Below are positions 14,001 to 28,807 of a stretch of 64,000 nucleotides of DNA, piece by piece; positions within the stretch are counted from its first letter, which is position 1; the number at the start of each line of letters is the position of its first letter. The notes under the pieces are model-generated. The model made no database searches, had not been told where the DNA came from, and saw nothing but the letters and a program-made list of their open reading frames with translations. Position numbers and translations under genes: made by a program. Source of the DNA: Anthoceros angustus. Its lineage: Eukaryota > Streptophyta > Anthocerotopsida > Anthocerotales > Anthocerotaceae. The stretch spans positions 620,001 to 684,000 of the forward strand of contig MU008162.1 in the NCBI GenBank assembly GCA_010909165.1. The letters run 5' to 3'.

Positions 14001-14920
14001 TTCTCATGTTTATTAATGGGTTTCTAATTTTTACTAAGCTGAAAAGTATTTAGTAATGTTTTATTGAACTTGACATATAACTAGTAGCCAATATGACAGC
14101 TTGAGTATAGTTTAAGTGTTGAAGAAAAATACTTCTTTGTCAGAACGGTGACGGCGAAACTCGTCATAGCTCTCTTTCAAAGCATTCAAAGCTAAAACAA
14201 AAGAAAGAGGAGCTATAGTGGTCCCCCAACTAGTCGGTGACAACCCAGGAATAAGTTGAAGACCAGCTATAAGTAGAAAATAAAGATTTGCCATTCGGCA
14301 AAATTGTTGAAATAAATTGACAGGCAAGAAGGTTATTAAGGAATATCTTGACGTCTTCAAGTAATTACTACAAAATCTGCGAAAGTTATCAATCGGTTAA
14401 CAAACCGCAAGTTTCCAGTCCTGTGATTAGTAAAGCACTTTTTGTAGCATTATAAGACAATGTAGACTTAAACAAATATGTACTACTATCTAGGAAGTAG
14501 CTTTTTCTATACTACTCCATTAGATTAAACTAGTGTATCTTTTGTACTTACTCATATGCTTGGGCAGCATGTAGAGCACTTGTTTCTGTCACGTGAATTC
14601 GTACTGTTCGAAAGCTTTTCTTCTTGCCGCTATCGAAATCTGTAACCTATATTTTCATACAAAATATATTTTAATGATAGATCGGAATTTTGATTTTTGG
14701 ACCAAGCAATCCATAGATGTTAAGTACTCTATTGTGCGGCATTTGCTCTAGCTCAACTCCAAGTCTTGTATCCTGGTTTTCCACTTCAAATAGTTCTATA
14801 GGAATATCAGCTCTTTCCTGTTTCCGTGAATCCCTTCTCTTTCTTGCCTTTTTTATGTTAACTCCACATAAGTATCTTAATGACCCCGCCAAATGCTTCA
14901 CACATTTTGAAGTACAATCC
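8020..14920 (-). CDS. P4-type phospholipid-transporting ATPase (flippase), about 18 exons
   Basis: P4-ATPases flip phospholipids to the cytosolic leaflet. Exons 3' to 5': 8020-9433, 9544-9897, 10004-10203, 10316-10470, 10707-10881, 11123-11215, 11345-11458, 11578-11722, 11935-12026, 12133-12198, 12288-12810, 12896-13095, 13189-13332, 13513-13688, 13777-13924, 14133-14376, 14552-14646, and a first exon near 14728-14920 whose limits are unsure (no ATG chosen). Signatures in order: [20 protein letters not shown] (M1), DGETNLK (actuator), PISLYV in M4, DKTGTLT with the phosphorylated Asp, KGAD (nucleotide binding), [16 protein letters not shown]. After the last membrane segment (about 9080) a tail of some 350 residues is Ser/Thr/Pro-rich, with five 15-residue repeats. 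The gene is much more AT-rich than its neighbours. Total about 1500 aa, longer than usual plant flippases (1100-1250). A beta subunit of the Cdc50/ALIS type would be expected as partner. Confidence 0.9.
8147..8399 (-). repeat. 45-bp coding repeat in the flippase tail
   Basis: Five and a half in-frame units encode [15 protein letters not shown] or close variants at the C-terminus of the P4-ATPase. The frame is kept across all units, so the array is translated. The composition suggests a disordered, possibly phosphorylated segment. Confidence 0.9.
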
Positions 14921-16400
<1,480 letters not shown>

Positions 16401-17526
16401 AGATGGAATTATGTCTCGCTGCTGTGCTGTAAAACTAGGGTTTGCCTCAGGGTTCTGTGCTCCAGCTTCATGACGGGGTTCTTTCTGCCGTATACTTGGG
16501 TCTGTGACGTTGTAACATGGGAGTCTTAGCATGGATCGGAGCAGCAGCTCCATGGGATTCCTGTTGTTTAGAGGAAGATGGGGAGCTGTCCAATTCAGTG
16601 TTACGGGAATGGAAAAATTTGAACTAGTGGCATAGATGCCCCTTTGCGGGCTAGTTTGTTTACAAATTTTGCTAGCCTAATCAGAAGGAGAGCTCTGGGC
16701 TCTCTTAACGGGCGTTTGTGTCTCGTTATTCTCTTCATTAATGTTTTTCTAGCACAAAATTGTGTGTGATGCATAGAGTGCCGCCGTTGTAACTTGAAGA
16801 TTGAGGACAGCTCGGAGGATTGTGGTCTTAGAGACGTGCATGTGTGATGTGCTTGGAGATGGTGACCACTGTCCTGGGTGCAGTTCTCGTTGTATGAGGT
16901 TGCTTGACGTGGATACTGATCGCCATTTGCCTGTACTGTGGGATACTCTACTTTGATGTCGTTGTATGAGGTGAGGTTGGGTCATGGATATCGATCAGCG
17001 TTTGTGCTGTCAGGACGGCCGGTTGTGCAGTCTGCCAAGCTAGGCTTGGAGGAGTAGGTCTTCTACTGCCTCAACCATCCGTTTGCATGTGACTTGTAAG
17101 GTCTTGTTTTTGCCACTTCTTGGTTCCTTTTGTGGTGCTTTGTATGGTGGATGCCGAGTCTGTTGTCATTGTCCTAATTCTTGGTGGGACGTATTGGGAG
17201 CGTACCTGCTGTAAATATGGACAGAAAGCAATTGCTTCTATGCCTGTGGTGATCTTTAGATGGGTGGCATCTGAGCCTGTGACACCCACAAAGGTCCTCC
17301 ACACACAGTCGTGTTTCTTTCCTGAAGTGACTGAGAGTGTGACTTCTGTCGTCGGGTATGATACCTGGTTATGACGGTTGGATATGATTGTTGAACGTGT
17401 TGGTTATGACATGATATACTTGGTTATGACAATTTGACACGATTGTTGATTGCGTTGGCCTACTGGCAAGCCTCCAATTCTTCTCCTCTACCCTGGATTC
17501 CGTTTGAAGAGCTGCCTTTCCTTTCC
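16401..17526. other. intergenic, eS30 3' flank and HKT 3' flank
   Basis: Convergent 3' ends meet here. No gene is supported. A loose direct repeat (GTTGTATGAGGT followed about 30 bp later by GATCGCCATTTG or GATCAGCGTTTG) occurs at 16890 and 16960, and TGGTTATGAC occurs three times at 17365-17430. Short ORFs on both strands have no motif. Confidence 0.5.
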
Positions 17527-19955
17527 CTATTGTTTCAGTTCCGCACCAGCATTGCTGGCCTCTGTGCAGGATTTCGCAGCGTCGTGGGTATCCTCCACGT
17601 AAGGAAGGAAGGGAGCAGACTTCAACAACACTACCAGGTCTTTGAATCTGAACCAGCTCCTTTTCCTAGCCTTGTTATTAGCTGGCCCATGACTCAACTG
17701 CGACGGCAGCCTGATAGCCCGATCGGAGTTATCCGGCAAGCCCCTGTGCCTCCCTACGAACATAACAACCACTATGACTACCTTGTTCAAGGCCCTCCAT
17801 TTGCCGGAGAAACTGTACTCAACGTCTGTGCAGGGGGATGCAACCAGAGAAGTCCTTCTGTCGCAACTGTACCCAACCGACAGTCCCACATTCGAATACG
17901 CACTGCACAGATTAAGCCATGTGTTAATCACCCATCCTGCTTCTGCTTGAGCCTGACTGCAAAAACGCGCATTGAGAAGCAGGAGGAGACGGCGATTCAC
18001 CTTATCACCTCGAACATGATGTTGAACATGGAAAAATTAACAGGATCTTCCTCCATCCGCCGATTATCCACCAGGCAGACGAGAAACACAGAAATGAAGA
18101 GGAAAACCGAATCCCGAGCAACCAGGCGACGTGAAACCAGAACTAGGTTGCTGTCGGGGCAGGCCTCAGCCTCCCAAGCGTGGCCATCTTGCAACAAGCT
18201 GGCGTGCGAATTCCCGTGAGACGACTCGTCCGAGCTCGTACTCTCCCGAAAGATGAAGAGAGGGTACGCTGCGAGGTACCTGCAGAATGACGCCGGGCGG
18301 GGAGGGAAGCGAGAAAGAGGCGAGTCATATTCCCGTGATTTGAAGGCCCAGCGAGCAGCGCAAAGGCGCGAGGAAAAGGCCAGCTTACTCACATCATGCC
18401 AAGGTACAAGACCAGCATGGGAGGCGTGAGGTCGACGAGATCCACAACATTCATGCCTGCAGTTCGTGAGTTCAGCGACTGGAACGCCCCCGCCAGAAGC
18501 TTGTCTCCCGCCGAATCATCCTGGTCGAATGCCTGCAACCACGAGCCACAAACACGGTATTGTACAACAACACGGAACGTGGTAGAAAGATGATGTCCAC
18601 ATGGGTGGAAAGATGATGTTGTCTCCGACCTTGGATCTCCACTCCAGTAAGCAGAAGACGCAGATCTCCAAAGCATTGAAGCTCGTCACTGTGATGACGA
18701 GCCACACGGTTTCTCGAAGGGGGAAGAGATGCGTGTAGCAGTCCCGGGGATGCTCTAGCAGGTACTGGTAGACGTCCTTGGCGGATCCCTTTGCCCATTG
18801 GTGATGCAGGGAGATGAGCAGCCTTAGAGCCGGGGGGAACATGGTGTTGCCCAGCAGGATGAGCAAGCCGTAGGTGATGAGGAGGAAGGAGCCAGATGTC
18901 TGCAACGGCACCATGGAGTCCTCCAAGAGGGAGAACCCGCCATTGGTGAATGCCGATGCCGAAGAGAAGACAGAAAAGGCTGTTGGGTGCACGCGGTTGT
19001 CCTCCTCCACGATCCTGTACACCGCACGGGCATTCCACACGCACAGCTGCACCACCGCGAATCCCAGCACCTGTACTCCCACGAAGTAGAAAGGCACCAG
19101 CCATCCCAGCGTGGTGAGCGCTCGGTGCTCCAGATGCTGCCTTGCGCATGCGGAATCGGACGGGTACTCGGAGCCCGGCAAGGTGTGCCCGGAGCCGGTG
19201 GAGCAATCGTGGTTGCGCTTGCCTCCTTCCAGGGCTCGGAGAACTTCCATGGTGATCGCCACGTGCTCCTGCTTCCATGCTCGTGCAGCATCCGCGGGCT
19301 CGGGGTCCTGGTTCGTGTTGTCTTGCGGAAGTGAATCTCTGACGTGTTTGATGCCTTCGTCGTTGGAATTCGAAAGCGGTGGCGAGGCGGGGATTCCGTG
19401 AGAATCGGTGGGCGATATTTGATCTTTCCGGGAAGCCTCCTTGGGACGGTGGCATCGGCAGTCCCGGAGCACGGCGCTGAGGTAGGACCGTCGGACGTAG
19501 AGAGGAACCAGGGAGGCGACGATGTGGCTGCCCAGAAGCATGGCGAGCACAATCACGAACTGATCGAACACGGAGAAGGCCCGGATGTCGATGCTCATCA
19601 ACCCCGTCACGCACACAGCTGATGTTGCGTTATACAGAGCATCCACGAACGAGATGCTGGCCTGTTTCGGAGACAGCCACAATGCAAAGGTTGCGAGCAC
19701 GATGAGAAACGCAAAGCACGCTGCATGGAGGGAGTGAAAGTGTATTCCCCTTTTCACCCATTTCGCTGCGGATGCCCTGGTGGGTCGGAGCGCCATGATC
19801 CATTTACCCAGCCAGCGCGCTCCCGCTGAGACCCTGCTCTCCGGGTGGTCGGGCTGTGGCAGAGCCGAGTTCTTGGAGGACGTTGATGATGGTGCAGAAG
19901 ACGTGGTCTCAGCCTTGCGCGCAGAAGCATCCCTCGTTGCTGGAGACAACGCCAT
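17527..19955 (-). CDS. HKT: HKT-type high-affinity K+/Na+ transporter
   Basis: Plasma-membrane cation transporter of the Trk/Ktr/HKT superfamily, with four membrane-pore-membrane repeats. Exons 18630-19955, 18393-18532, 18001-18279 and 17527-17902 join in frame (706 aa) and restore all four pore loops: SAVCVTGLMSID, SAFTNGGFSLLEDSM, QSLNSRTAGMNVVDL and FEVISAYSNVGLSVGYSC. Each loop carries a filter Gly, including the first; in flowering plants Ser there marks Na+-selective class I and Gly marks K+-permeable class II. The ATG at 19955 was chosen because the in-frame codon at 19967 is GTG. Two features are longer than in angiosperm HKTs (about 500-550 aa): a roughly 200-residue hydrophilic loop between pore loops 1 and 2, and about 75 residues after the last helix. 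The gene is GC-rich. Confidence 0.9.
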
Positions 19956-21965
19956 CTGGAGACGCACTCAAGGTCTACAAGGTAGCAGCAGCCGCCCAGT
20001 AAACCTCATGTGCCCGTTTGTGCAATCCGGAGTCACCATGAGATCACTTTTCACAACCACTTTCTTCTGACAACACTGTGACAGAGCGGCCATCGCATAA
20101 TTCTAGCAGTTAAGCGGGAATCGGGATGAGCTGCGGGAGGGGGAGGAGGAGGGCAGTAGTATGATGCTACCGTTCTTGCTCCAAGCCCATCCTGCATTTG
20201 AAAGAAAGGAAGAGGCTGGGGATTGAGACTGCTCTCTCTCATACACACACATGTGGCTGCCTGGCACAAGTGGCGTGAAAGCAAGAACCCTGTTACACAC
20301 TGCAGCCAGGTGCTAGACAAATCCGATCGTGTTACCTATCTTGTTCCCCGGGACCTGAACTGGTTGTAACTTGCTTCTAAGCATGCACTTCCAGTGTGTA
20401 CTACGACCAGGTAGATAGATGGCAGCTCCGAGACGGCCCTGCTGCAGTGAGTCGTATCAGACGGTGGCAGAGAGAGAGGCCATGTGACAATCAGTCACAT
20501 CCCCGGACTAGACACGGTGACCCGGTGTGGAGTCGTGTTCAATCCACTGGAGAGGAGAGGGCTGGGAGGGGAGATCACGAGGGCAGTCCTGTGGTGGTCA
20601 ATGGGTGGATGATTCACATCGTAGAGTCCGTTGTAAACGACAATTCTTCTTTGAAACACAAGCAGAATGAACTTCCACCGAGAAAGATGCCGGGAGTACT
20701 ACTGTCCGATGCCAAGACCTAATTCGGCACTCAAGGACTGCAGACTCGGCCTCTGCTTTTGGGTACAATATGGCGGATTGGACAGCACAGCTTCCCACCC
20801 GGGCAGCAACCTGACGAATGTCAGCTTAAGCTCGCGGGTGAGGCAGGAGAGTGAATTTGCTGCCGGACAATTCCACGTCCGAGTTTCCACTTGGTAGCCA
20901 TAGCACCCTACTGGTACTGTAGCTGAGCATTGGACAAGAGGGGGCAGTGAGGGTTAGCACTATTTCCAGGGACCAGCTAACGGGAGCCCAGCTGGACATG
21001 CCAAGGAATGAAAGGGCATAACAGATCAAAGGTTCTCCTGGTCAGGCTTTTCATGTCCGCCATCCTTTGCCCTTCCCATACTCTGTTTGGTTGACTGCTA
21101 AAGGAGAGGGCAAGACAGAGCCAGCATGCAAGGTGCATGCTCAAACTCTCCGGACCCACCTGAATAACAGTGGAGCTGTTCTCTGTGTGCCAGTCAGTTC
21201 CCACACGTGAGCAGCAAACAATACTTCGGAGCAGGTTCCAAGGCAGATACTACCAGCGCATTCCTTCTGATCAACAGTGTAAACAGACCACATTTCTACG
21301 GGTACACGGGCTTAAACGAAGCATCTCAAGCTGCACAGATACAAGCTGGTGGAGATCACAACAAGTCTCAGGGCAAGTGAAGCCAATAAGAAGAACAAAC
21401 ACAGGTCAATCGAGATTTTGCTTGTTAGGACACATCATGTACAAAATAGTTTGCTGAGCTTCAAAGGTCGAGAATGTTTGACGCTTCACGAGAACTTTCT
21501 TGCTTTCACCCAAGTGTAAGAACCAACATTAGCATACGCCATTGAGCCAAACACGCCCGTGAACACACTTCTGGCCTCGGCTGAGCTTGATCTGAGCATG
21601 CATTTGCCCCATACTGAGGACAAGCCCTTGACGAAGTTCTCTTACAGCTAGCTATCTTCTCCTACAGCTAGCTATGTACTCAACAGCTTCACGTCAAATG
21701 ACACTAGTTAGACCTCCAGGCCCAAGTAGGCATGCCTGGAAAATAATTGGCTTTATTGGTGGGGCATTGCACCCCCCTAATTCGGGCAGCATGTACTAGC
21801 AAAATTTAAAGTAGAGGTAACCGTGTCCCTTGCACGGGATGGACAAATCCAACCAAAGATATGCCCATTGTAAGTATGGCCCTCTTCCACAACCTGCAGA
21901 TTGAATCAATCAGTTGGAATGAAATGAACTACAATTCTCTTCTTTATGATACAGTTGCAAAAAAA
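19956..21965. other. intergenic, HKT upstream region and MED14 3' flank
   Basis: About 2 kb with no supported gene. Short ORFs occur on both strands without domains. A small direct repeat CTACAGCTAGCTAT occurs twice near 21645-21675. The HKT promoter should lie just above 19955, but I see no convincing TATA box. Confidence 0.5.
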
Positions 21966-24900
21966 TCATGCATGTGTCAGGATTGAATTTGTCAGCAAGG
22001 AGGGAGAACTCGTAGCAACTTTGCGTAGCTGTTGGAGAGCTGATTGCAAGGTTATCTGTACAGACTCAGCTACAGTCCTTAATCTGCAACGGCCCTGTTC
22101 CTGCCCACCACCACCTCCTGAGGTTTCGACTGCCCTACCTACTCTCTCTCTGCACCGCTCCCAATCCTCTGGCCGCGACCAGCATGCACCCCCACCGTGA
22201 CTGCCATCCATGCTCAGCAGAGAGACCCTGCACGTGTCACCAAAAGCATATCTTAACCTCACAGCCACACACAGCGGCAACCAGCTCGCCCCTCCAGCCT
22301 GGCTCATTGGGAAGGGAAGGCTGGTCACATCAAAGTGGACCGTTAATGTGAAATCGACTTGACGCAGCTGGGGCTTGTACAGAATGCTACTCTTTGCTAT
22401 GCCTGTGCCTACAGCAGGCGTACTTCCAGGTTCCTGTGCCCCACCATCTGGTGATTGACCTTGCCTGCTCTCCAAGCAAAGCTCAACTCTCGGTTTTGGG
22501 ACTGGAGAGCTGTCAATGCCCTGGCTCTGCAAAGCTAGTTGACATTCTTTTTCCCAAGAAATCAGACCAAGAAACTCCCTAACAACAGGTATGGGTAATG
22601 TCAGCATAGTGACAAAGGATGCCATACGAGACGCCTCATATGGCTCAGACGCCACACGCCGCTGGAAGAACTCACTGATTTCAGCAAGCTCTGCTGAGGT
22701 GTACTCCAAATCAGGCCCACTGGTCTGCGCTTGCTGTTTCTGCTGAAGCTGTTGTTGCTGATGGTACCGGGTCCAATTAACCACTTGGAGAATCAGTTTG
22801 TCCCTGTGCATGCTTGCCGCAAATACATAGTTCCTGGTACAAAAAGCACCTCACAGAAGCTCAGTTGCTGCACCAAAACAAGGTCTCAAATCTACTAGGT
22901 AGCTGCAGGAGAACTTGGTTTGAATCTAGAGCTGAGAACATGCGCCACAGAACTTAGACATGACCTTCAATGGTCCACATGCACCAAGGTTTAAGGGAAA
23001 CAGATGTTGACGTACCCAATGAAGAACCTAAGTGCGGGTTGCTCAAGATCAATGCTTTGAAGGGCTCCCTCATTCTGGGACAAAATTGAACCCAAAACTT
23101 CCCGTAAAATACCGGGGAACTGTGCAAATAGCCACAAGACTCCAAAATATCTCAATGTGCTCCGGAGAACCTTCTTCAATGCAGGCAGTGGCACCCAAGC
23201 CCCTCCATATCCGCCATCATCTCCCATACCCAAAATTGTGGTATTCAACTCACTCCTAGAACCATGTTGGACTCCCAAACTAGACCCAGAAGAAACTCCT
23301 CGGCTTGGCGCGATCATAATAGGTCCAGAACCAGAACCTGGCACTGCCATGCGAGTGGAAACTGGAGGAAGCGTTGTTCGGGAACTACCACCTGGGCCAG
23401 GAGTCCAATTCGAGGATCCAGAAGGAGGAGCAGATGTAATAGATGCCGGACTTTGACCAGTTGGCACTTCAGCACTGCTCATACTTGCCGCAACGAGCTC
23501 AGTCACAAATGGACGAAACTGTGGGCAGGGCAGGGAGCCACCAATGGAGGGTCCACCACTTCTAGGAGGAGGAGATGGCTGCAGCCAGACGTGATCCCCA
23601 GCAAAACACCGCATATCTACTGAAAATTGCTTCCTGTATATGACTCGCACCCAAAACCTGTGACGCATTATAATAACCACGTCAGTTGGCAGGAGAGAGT
23701 TTGGCACCGGCCCAGGAACTGTCCCTCTGCCTGGACCAGATGGGACACTTGCAACATGGAAAGCCGCTGATGACATGGATTGGGAGGGTGGTGGCCTTGT
23801 CTGACCTAATCCAGCTGGTGTGTTAGATAGAGCACCTACTGAACTTACGGCCTTTGTGCTAGTTCCTGAATGCATGCTTGCTGATGGCACAGACCCAGGG
23901 CTTGCACTGCCTGCACGAGCATTTCCAGCAGGCCGTATTGCTGCAACAAGAGCATATAGTGGACCTGCCATTTTTTCAATGACAGACAGTAGCATATTCA
24001 CTTCCCCTCCATTGATGCAGTCTTCTAGATACTGCACCCAAGACTGTCAACCAGAGAGTGAGAAAACAGCACAACCGTCTATTGATTTCCAGAAACGTAA
24101 GACATTGCCAAGGCACGAAAGCTGACCTTCGTATGGGGCCAAAGTTGATCTGGTGAGACATGAACTGTGCAGGTCCCATTGCCTGATCCCCATTCCACAA
24201 GGAACCGAATTGTCACTCCAGGAATAGAGCCAGTGAAGATGAACCACACGCTCAACGGGCCAACTGCCACCACCCGAAATGACCTTGTCATAACTTCCCA
24301 CCGTTTTTCACCCCCTTCATGATTCACATTTTGTAAGGTGTTATCCATGTTTTCGTTAACAGCATCCACGCTTTCTGGTCGACACTGTAATATTCTTTGC
24401 AATCCTAAAACAAATGCACGAGCTTTCCATAGTCGCACTAGGTCTCCTACTAACCGCTTCACACTATCATCTTCTACACAGTCATAACAGAGGACCAAGC
24501 CCCTAGGAGACAGCTTGATGTGAGAATCCGACTCTGATAAGAGAGCCATCTCAACCCCTTCACCCCAAGGATTCCCTGCAGTTCTTTGTTGTAGGTCCAA
24601 TAAACCCTTGTAGTAAGTGTCACCTATCAGAACTTGCCAGCAATCACTTCCTAGCTTGTCCAGCTGTAATACCAATCTCTCCCAGCCGCTGTTGTCAATG
24701 TTTGGTGGTGGACAAGAAATGACGTTTTGAGAAAGTTTTAAAAGAAGCTCCCTGAAACGGCTCATTGGTTCCCCTGCTCTCTCGCTGAAAGTTATCCCCA
24801 AACCATCCAATTGCCTGGTAAGGCGGGCATGCTTCATACACAGCCTGCACTTCCTCACAACCTGTACAAGCGCAGCCCTGTACGACGCCACAGGCGCTCT

Positions 24901-27900
24901 TCCTTCATTAGCTGCCCCAACTGCAGACATGTATGATTGGCCTACATAAGATTCCAAGTTAGGAGAGCTATGGCCACCAGCCAACAAACCCATTACGGTC
25001 TGATTACCATCCTCACCAACCTTCCTTCTCTTTAACCTTCCGGAAGTCTCAAATGGTTCTTGCAATGGAGGTAGATGGTACGGAAACTCTGGGCCACCTC
25101 GCTTTCGTTTGTTGGAGTCTAGAGGAAAGCTAGGCCTGGTAACATTAGTACGAGGCTGCATCAACTGACTTGTGGAGGAAGGAACCCCGGGCTGCAGCAT
25201 GGAGGGGGAAGATATAGAGGGAGACAATTGAGTTAGCATAGCAGCATCATCCACTTCCATCCACTCACTACTGCCTCTGACCTCTGCAACAGCAGAATCA
25301 AGAACCGAGGGTGTCTTCAGTGGAGATGCAAACCTTGCCTGCATAATATTCTTTTGCTGATTAGGGTTAAGTCGAGATTGCACTCGAACGTGTCTAGAGC
25401 AGTTGAACGGGCCATTTTCCCCTGCTGTTAAAGAATTAGAGCTACCCAGAAGACCAGAACTAGGTTTGGTAGAAATGGACTCAATCACATCATCGAGATG
25501 TATTGGAGAAGCAGAAGTGTCCCCAATAGTCCTGGGCGACCTTACCAGGCTTGAATCCTGGTCACCCTGGTGAGAACGATGCTTTGGAGAACCCCTGGGA
25601 CTAGCAATGGATGCAGTGCCCATATTTGATGTCCCATTGAGCAGACCAAAAACAGACCATCCAAGCTTATGACTGCCAGAGAGCCTACCACCTACATTTC
25701 CCTGGACGGAGGCAGCATTTGTCCCATTCAGTGAGTGGGTGATCGTACTGGTGACCTTTTGATGATCAACCTGGTCCACGATTGCCATATCTTTAGTGGA
25801 CGAGGTGCCATTTGTTCTCATTGTCAATGCAGATGAAATCTGCAATCTGTCAAGCAAACGACCCAAACCTGCTTTGAATTTTCCATTTCTTCCTGTCAGT
25901 TGACTTTCGCTCTCTGCTCTTCCCAAACCCACAAGCTTCTCATCCGCCCCCTTGCATGCCTGGATGCTCCTCAGCAGATCGGAAGACAGCTTATGTTCTC
26001 CTTCCAACCTGCCCTGATCCAGAAAACTTAGGTTACCAATGTCCTCAGCTACCCTTATGGCTCCAGCATCAATGCTCTGCGCCTTCGTAATATTGACAGG
26101 TCCAGAGCGAAGACAGGAGGATGAGTCTGAAAATGATCGGGGGTCAGCTTCTAAAAGCTTGAATACAGGCATAAAATTGCCGTCCAGCTGCAAAAACAGG
26201 AAGAAGTTCCCTCCACAGTTCGGGAAGCCCATAAAGAGCATATCAGTAGTGGGCTTGGATAATCCTTCAGGGAGTCTTATGGCACTGACTTCCCTTTCGT
26301 ACAGCTGCATAGACAAATATGGAAAAGGAAAGGACAGGTGAGGCTGACACAGTCCAGAAGTACCAACAACCTAATAGTAAACAGCAAAACAAACGTCGTA
26401 CTTTCAGGTTTAAAGCAGTTGCATTTGAGGCAAACAATTGAAGAAGGCTCTTGCTCCGAAGACTTATAAACACATCAACCGGTGTTGTTAGTCCATGGTT
26501 CAGTGCCTCTTCCACCTCGGCGACAACAGATTGCCGTAGCAGTGAACTAGGAGCATGCAACAAGAACCTTCCATTCCTGCAGCCAAGGTAATAAGAGTGA
26601 GATACAAGTTATCCAAGAACAGAACTACCCGACACTGAGAGAGCTTCACACCATCCCAGCACATTTTTTTCACCCAGTCTGAATCTGAGCTACGTTCCAT
26701 CATGTAACCAAGCCTTTAAAAGGACGTTTCTGTACCTCGAGTGTTCAGAAGAAGATGTTACAATATCTTAACTTCTACCACCTATAAGCAAAGAACACTT
26801 CCTAAGGGATCCTGCTATGCAAGCAGCAGTAAAAACTGCCAAGCATCACTTATGCACATCAACGGTGAGCATGTGCTCGCAGTCAAAAGCTAGACAGAGC
26901 CATGACTCTGGAGTCTCAGGCAGCCACCAGTCCTGAAGGATAAACCCTTTGTAGTAGAGAGGAAAGCTAGCTGTACCTTATGCTGATGCCAAGAGCCATA
27001 TATGATTGCCCATAAGCCCGCACACATAAAACCTCCTCTCCTATATCAGTCCTAGAGCCAGATGGACTACACTCCTAGCAAAAGCGAGATGCAGCAAAGG
27101 TTAGGCAGCTTTTCAAACAAGAATTAAAATCTAATCATCCAACAGAGCGCCCTCTGCTTCAGAGACACTTCGGACACACTGCAGTTTAGCAACAGCTCTA
27201 AGTTTCAAACACACCTCAGCAGGTGATGCAGAACTGACTGCTCCACCTGAAACAGATGAAAGAGAGTTATCGCCAACACCCACAGAACAAGAGGGCTTCA
27301 GAATCACATCGCTCTCCACTCTCCAAAGTTGAGGGCAACTTCTGAAGCTTTTGAGGGCTTCCAAGAGCCTTGAGTGGATATTGCACGTGATTGCTTTTAG
27401 CAACAACTGCTCCAAATCTATACAACTCTGATCAAGTACAAACTTTGCCTCCATCTCTGTGTCCGGGTCAATCACACTTGGTTGGTGTAAACATGAAATG
27501 TGCTGATTTAGACCGGGCTCAATTCTAAGAGATGGAGCTGAGCTCATATCACCACCAACTGAGGCCTTGCTTTGATCCAACCAGTACCAAATTCTCAGCC
27601 CTGATAAGCCACGGGGTTTAAGCGACAGTTCAGCCTCAGTATCATTTTGCGACCGTAGCCCTTGACTTGAATTCTGCTGAATGCTCATAGGTTGTACACC
27701 TGTTGTGCTATCAGGAATCACCTCAAACCGAATGGCATCCTTCCATCTCCCTTGTCGCAACGAACGAACCTGCCTGAAAAGGGTGTCTATAGAGATGGAG
27801 AGACAAATTTCATGCAGAATAGAGTAAAGCAGCCTGAGAGGATCCTCCGAAGCAGCCATGCGGCGTTCCAGTTCCTCTCTAAGTGCATATTCTTGCAAGG

Positions 27901-28807
27901 TACTGAGCTTAGCTGTCCCAGTCCTCTCACCCACTAAAAGCTTTAACACCAGCACTCTCCAAAGAGACAAGTTGCCCTGGTACCCCACAGTCAGATGCAC
28001 CTCAAATTCTCCATCGACTTGAAAGAGCACCCGGCCATCTTGCACCTTGACAGATGAGAACTCCGGTGGGAGATCAACATCCAACAGCCTTGAACGGAGC
28101 ACTGTGTCCAATTTCTCCAGTGTTTCCTCCCTTTCGTCCCCAACCAACAGCGACTGCCCCCCCAACTCTTCAATGCATTTCGGCAGGCGGTTGTAACCCC
28201 CAGTAAGCAGCACCTCAGCTGCAGTAGGAATATCATAGACAGGGGCACGCGCTTGCTGCAAACTCTCATGGAGGAAAAACAATGAGTCCGCAGCCTGAGT
28301 AAAGCTCGTGTCATGGTGAGAAAGCGTTCCTACAACCTGCTGACAGCGTTCCACCAACGGCATCTGCAGGCAGCACAGGAAAACAAGTAGTGAACATCCT
28401 AGTTGCTCGTCCCCCAATCACCTAACACGAACTAGTTGCGACGACTTCGAACAACCAACTTTGGCAGCGGTGGACATGTCTGGATTAAACAACCAAAGGG
28501 TAGGGCAGGGAGTTGCAAGCCGTGCCATTGCAGCTCAGTGAGGAGGGAATTTTCGCCAGGTGAAATGCGAGGGGAGAACCCAGCTAACCTGCCGGCACCA
28601 TTGCCCGAGAACCGCCAGCCGAAGCAGACGCTGCTTCGTTTTGAAAACATACTTGAGCAGCGAAATCTTCCTTTCCGCGTCTGTCTGATCGGTGGGACTG
28701 TCCACAAATTGCTGCAAGCCGGCGCGGGCATCGTGCGCAGCCCTGTTCACCAGCTCCGCGAAGCTAAACGTCTGCGGCCCGGGAGGGAATGCTGCCACAT
28801 CCCCCAT
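21966..28807 (-). CDS. MED14: Mediator complex subunit 14 (MED14/SWP/RGR1)
   Basis: MED14 is the scaffold joining head, middle and tail modules of Mediator, the RNA polymerase II coactivator. Exons from the 5' end: 28589-28807, about 27200-28363, about 26977-27045, 26402-26576, 24127-26304, 23016-24043, 21966-22833. The N-terminus is the MED14 domain (FSFAELVNRAAHDARAGLQQ, then SLFFLHESLQQARAPVYDIP and LLTGGYNRLPKCIEELGG). Exon 3 encodes a short piece (CVRAYGQSYMALGISIR) that continues into RNGRFLLHAPSS across a phase-2 junction; the donor of exon 2 is not certain. The central part is Ser-rich and disordered with a basic NKRKRGGPEF, probably nuclear-localising. C-terminal parts match plant MED14 (SWVQYLEDCINGGEV; FFIGNYVFAASMHRDKL). 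Estimated length is about 1900 aa, somewhat longer than the Arabidopsis protein (about 1700). Confidence 0.93.

Noticed and set aside
17434-18219. 261-codon + strand ORF
   Set aside because: Antisense to HKT exons 3 and 4, whose frames and splice sites are well supported; no domain in the + strand reading.
18516-19967. HKT start at 19967
   Set aside because: The codon there is GTG; the first in-frame ATG is at 19955, which I used.
21700-21800. Possible tRNA (GGGGCATTGCACCCCCC)
   Set aside because: No cloverleaf, no B-box and no anticodon arm could be drawn around it.
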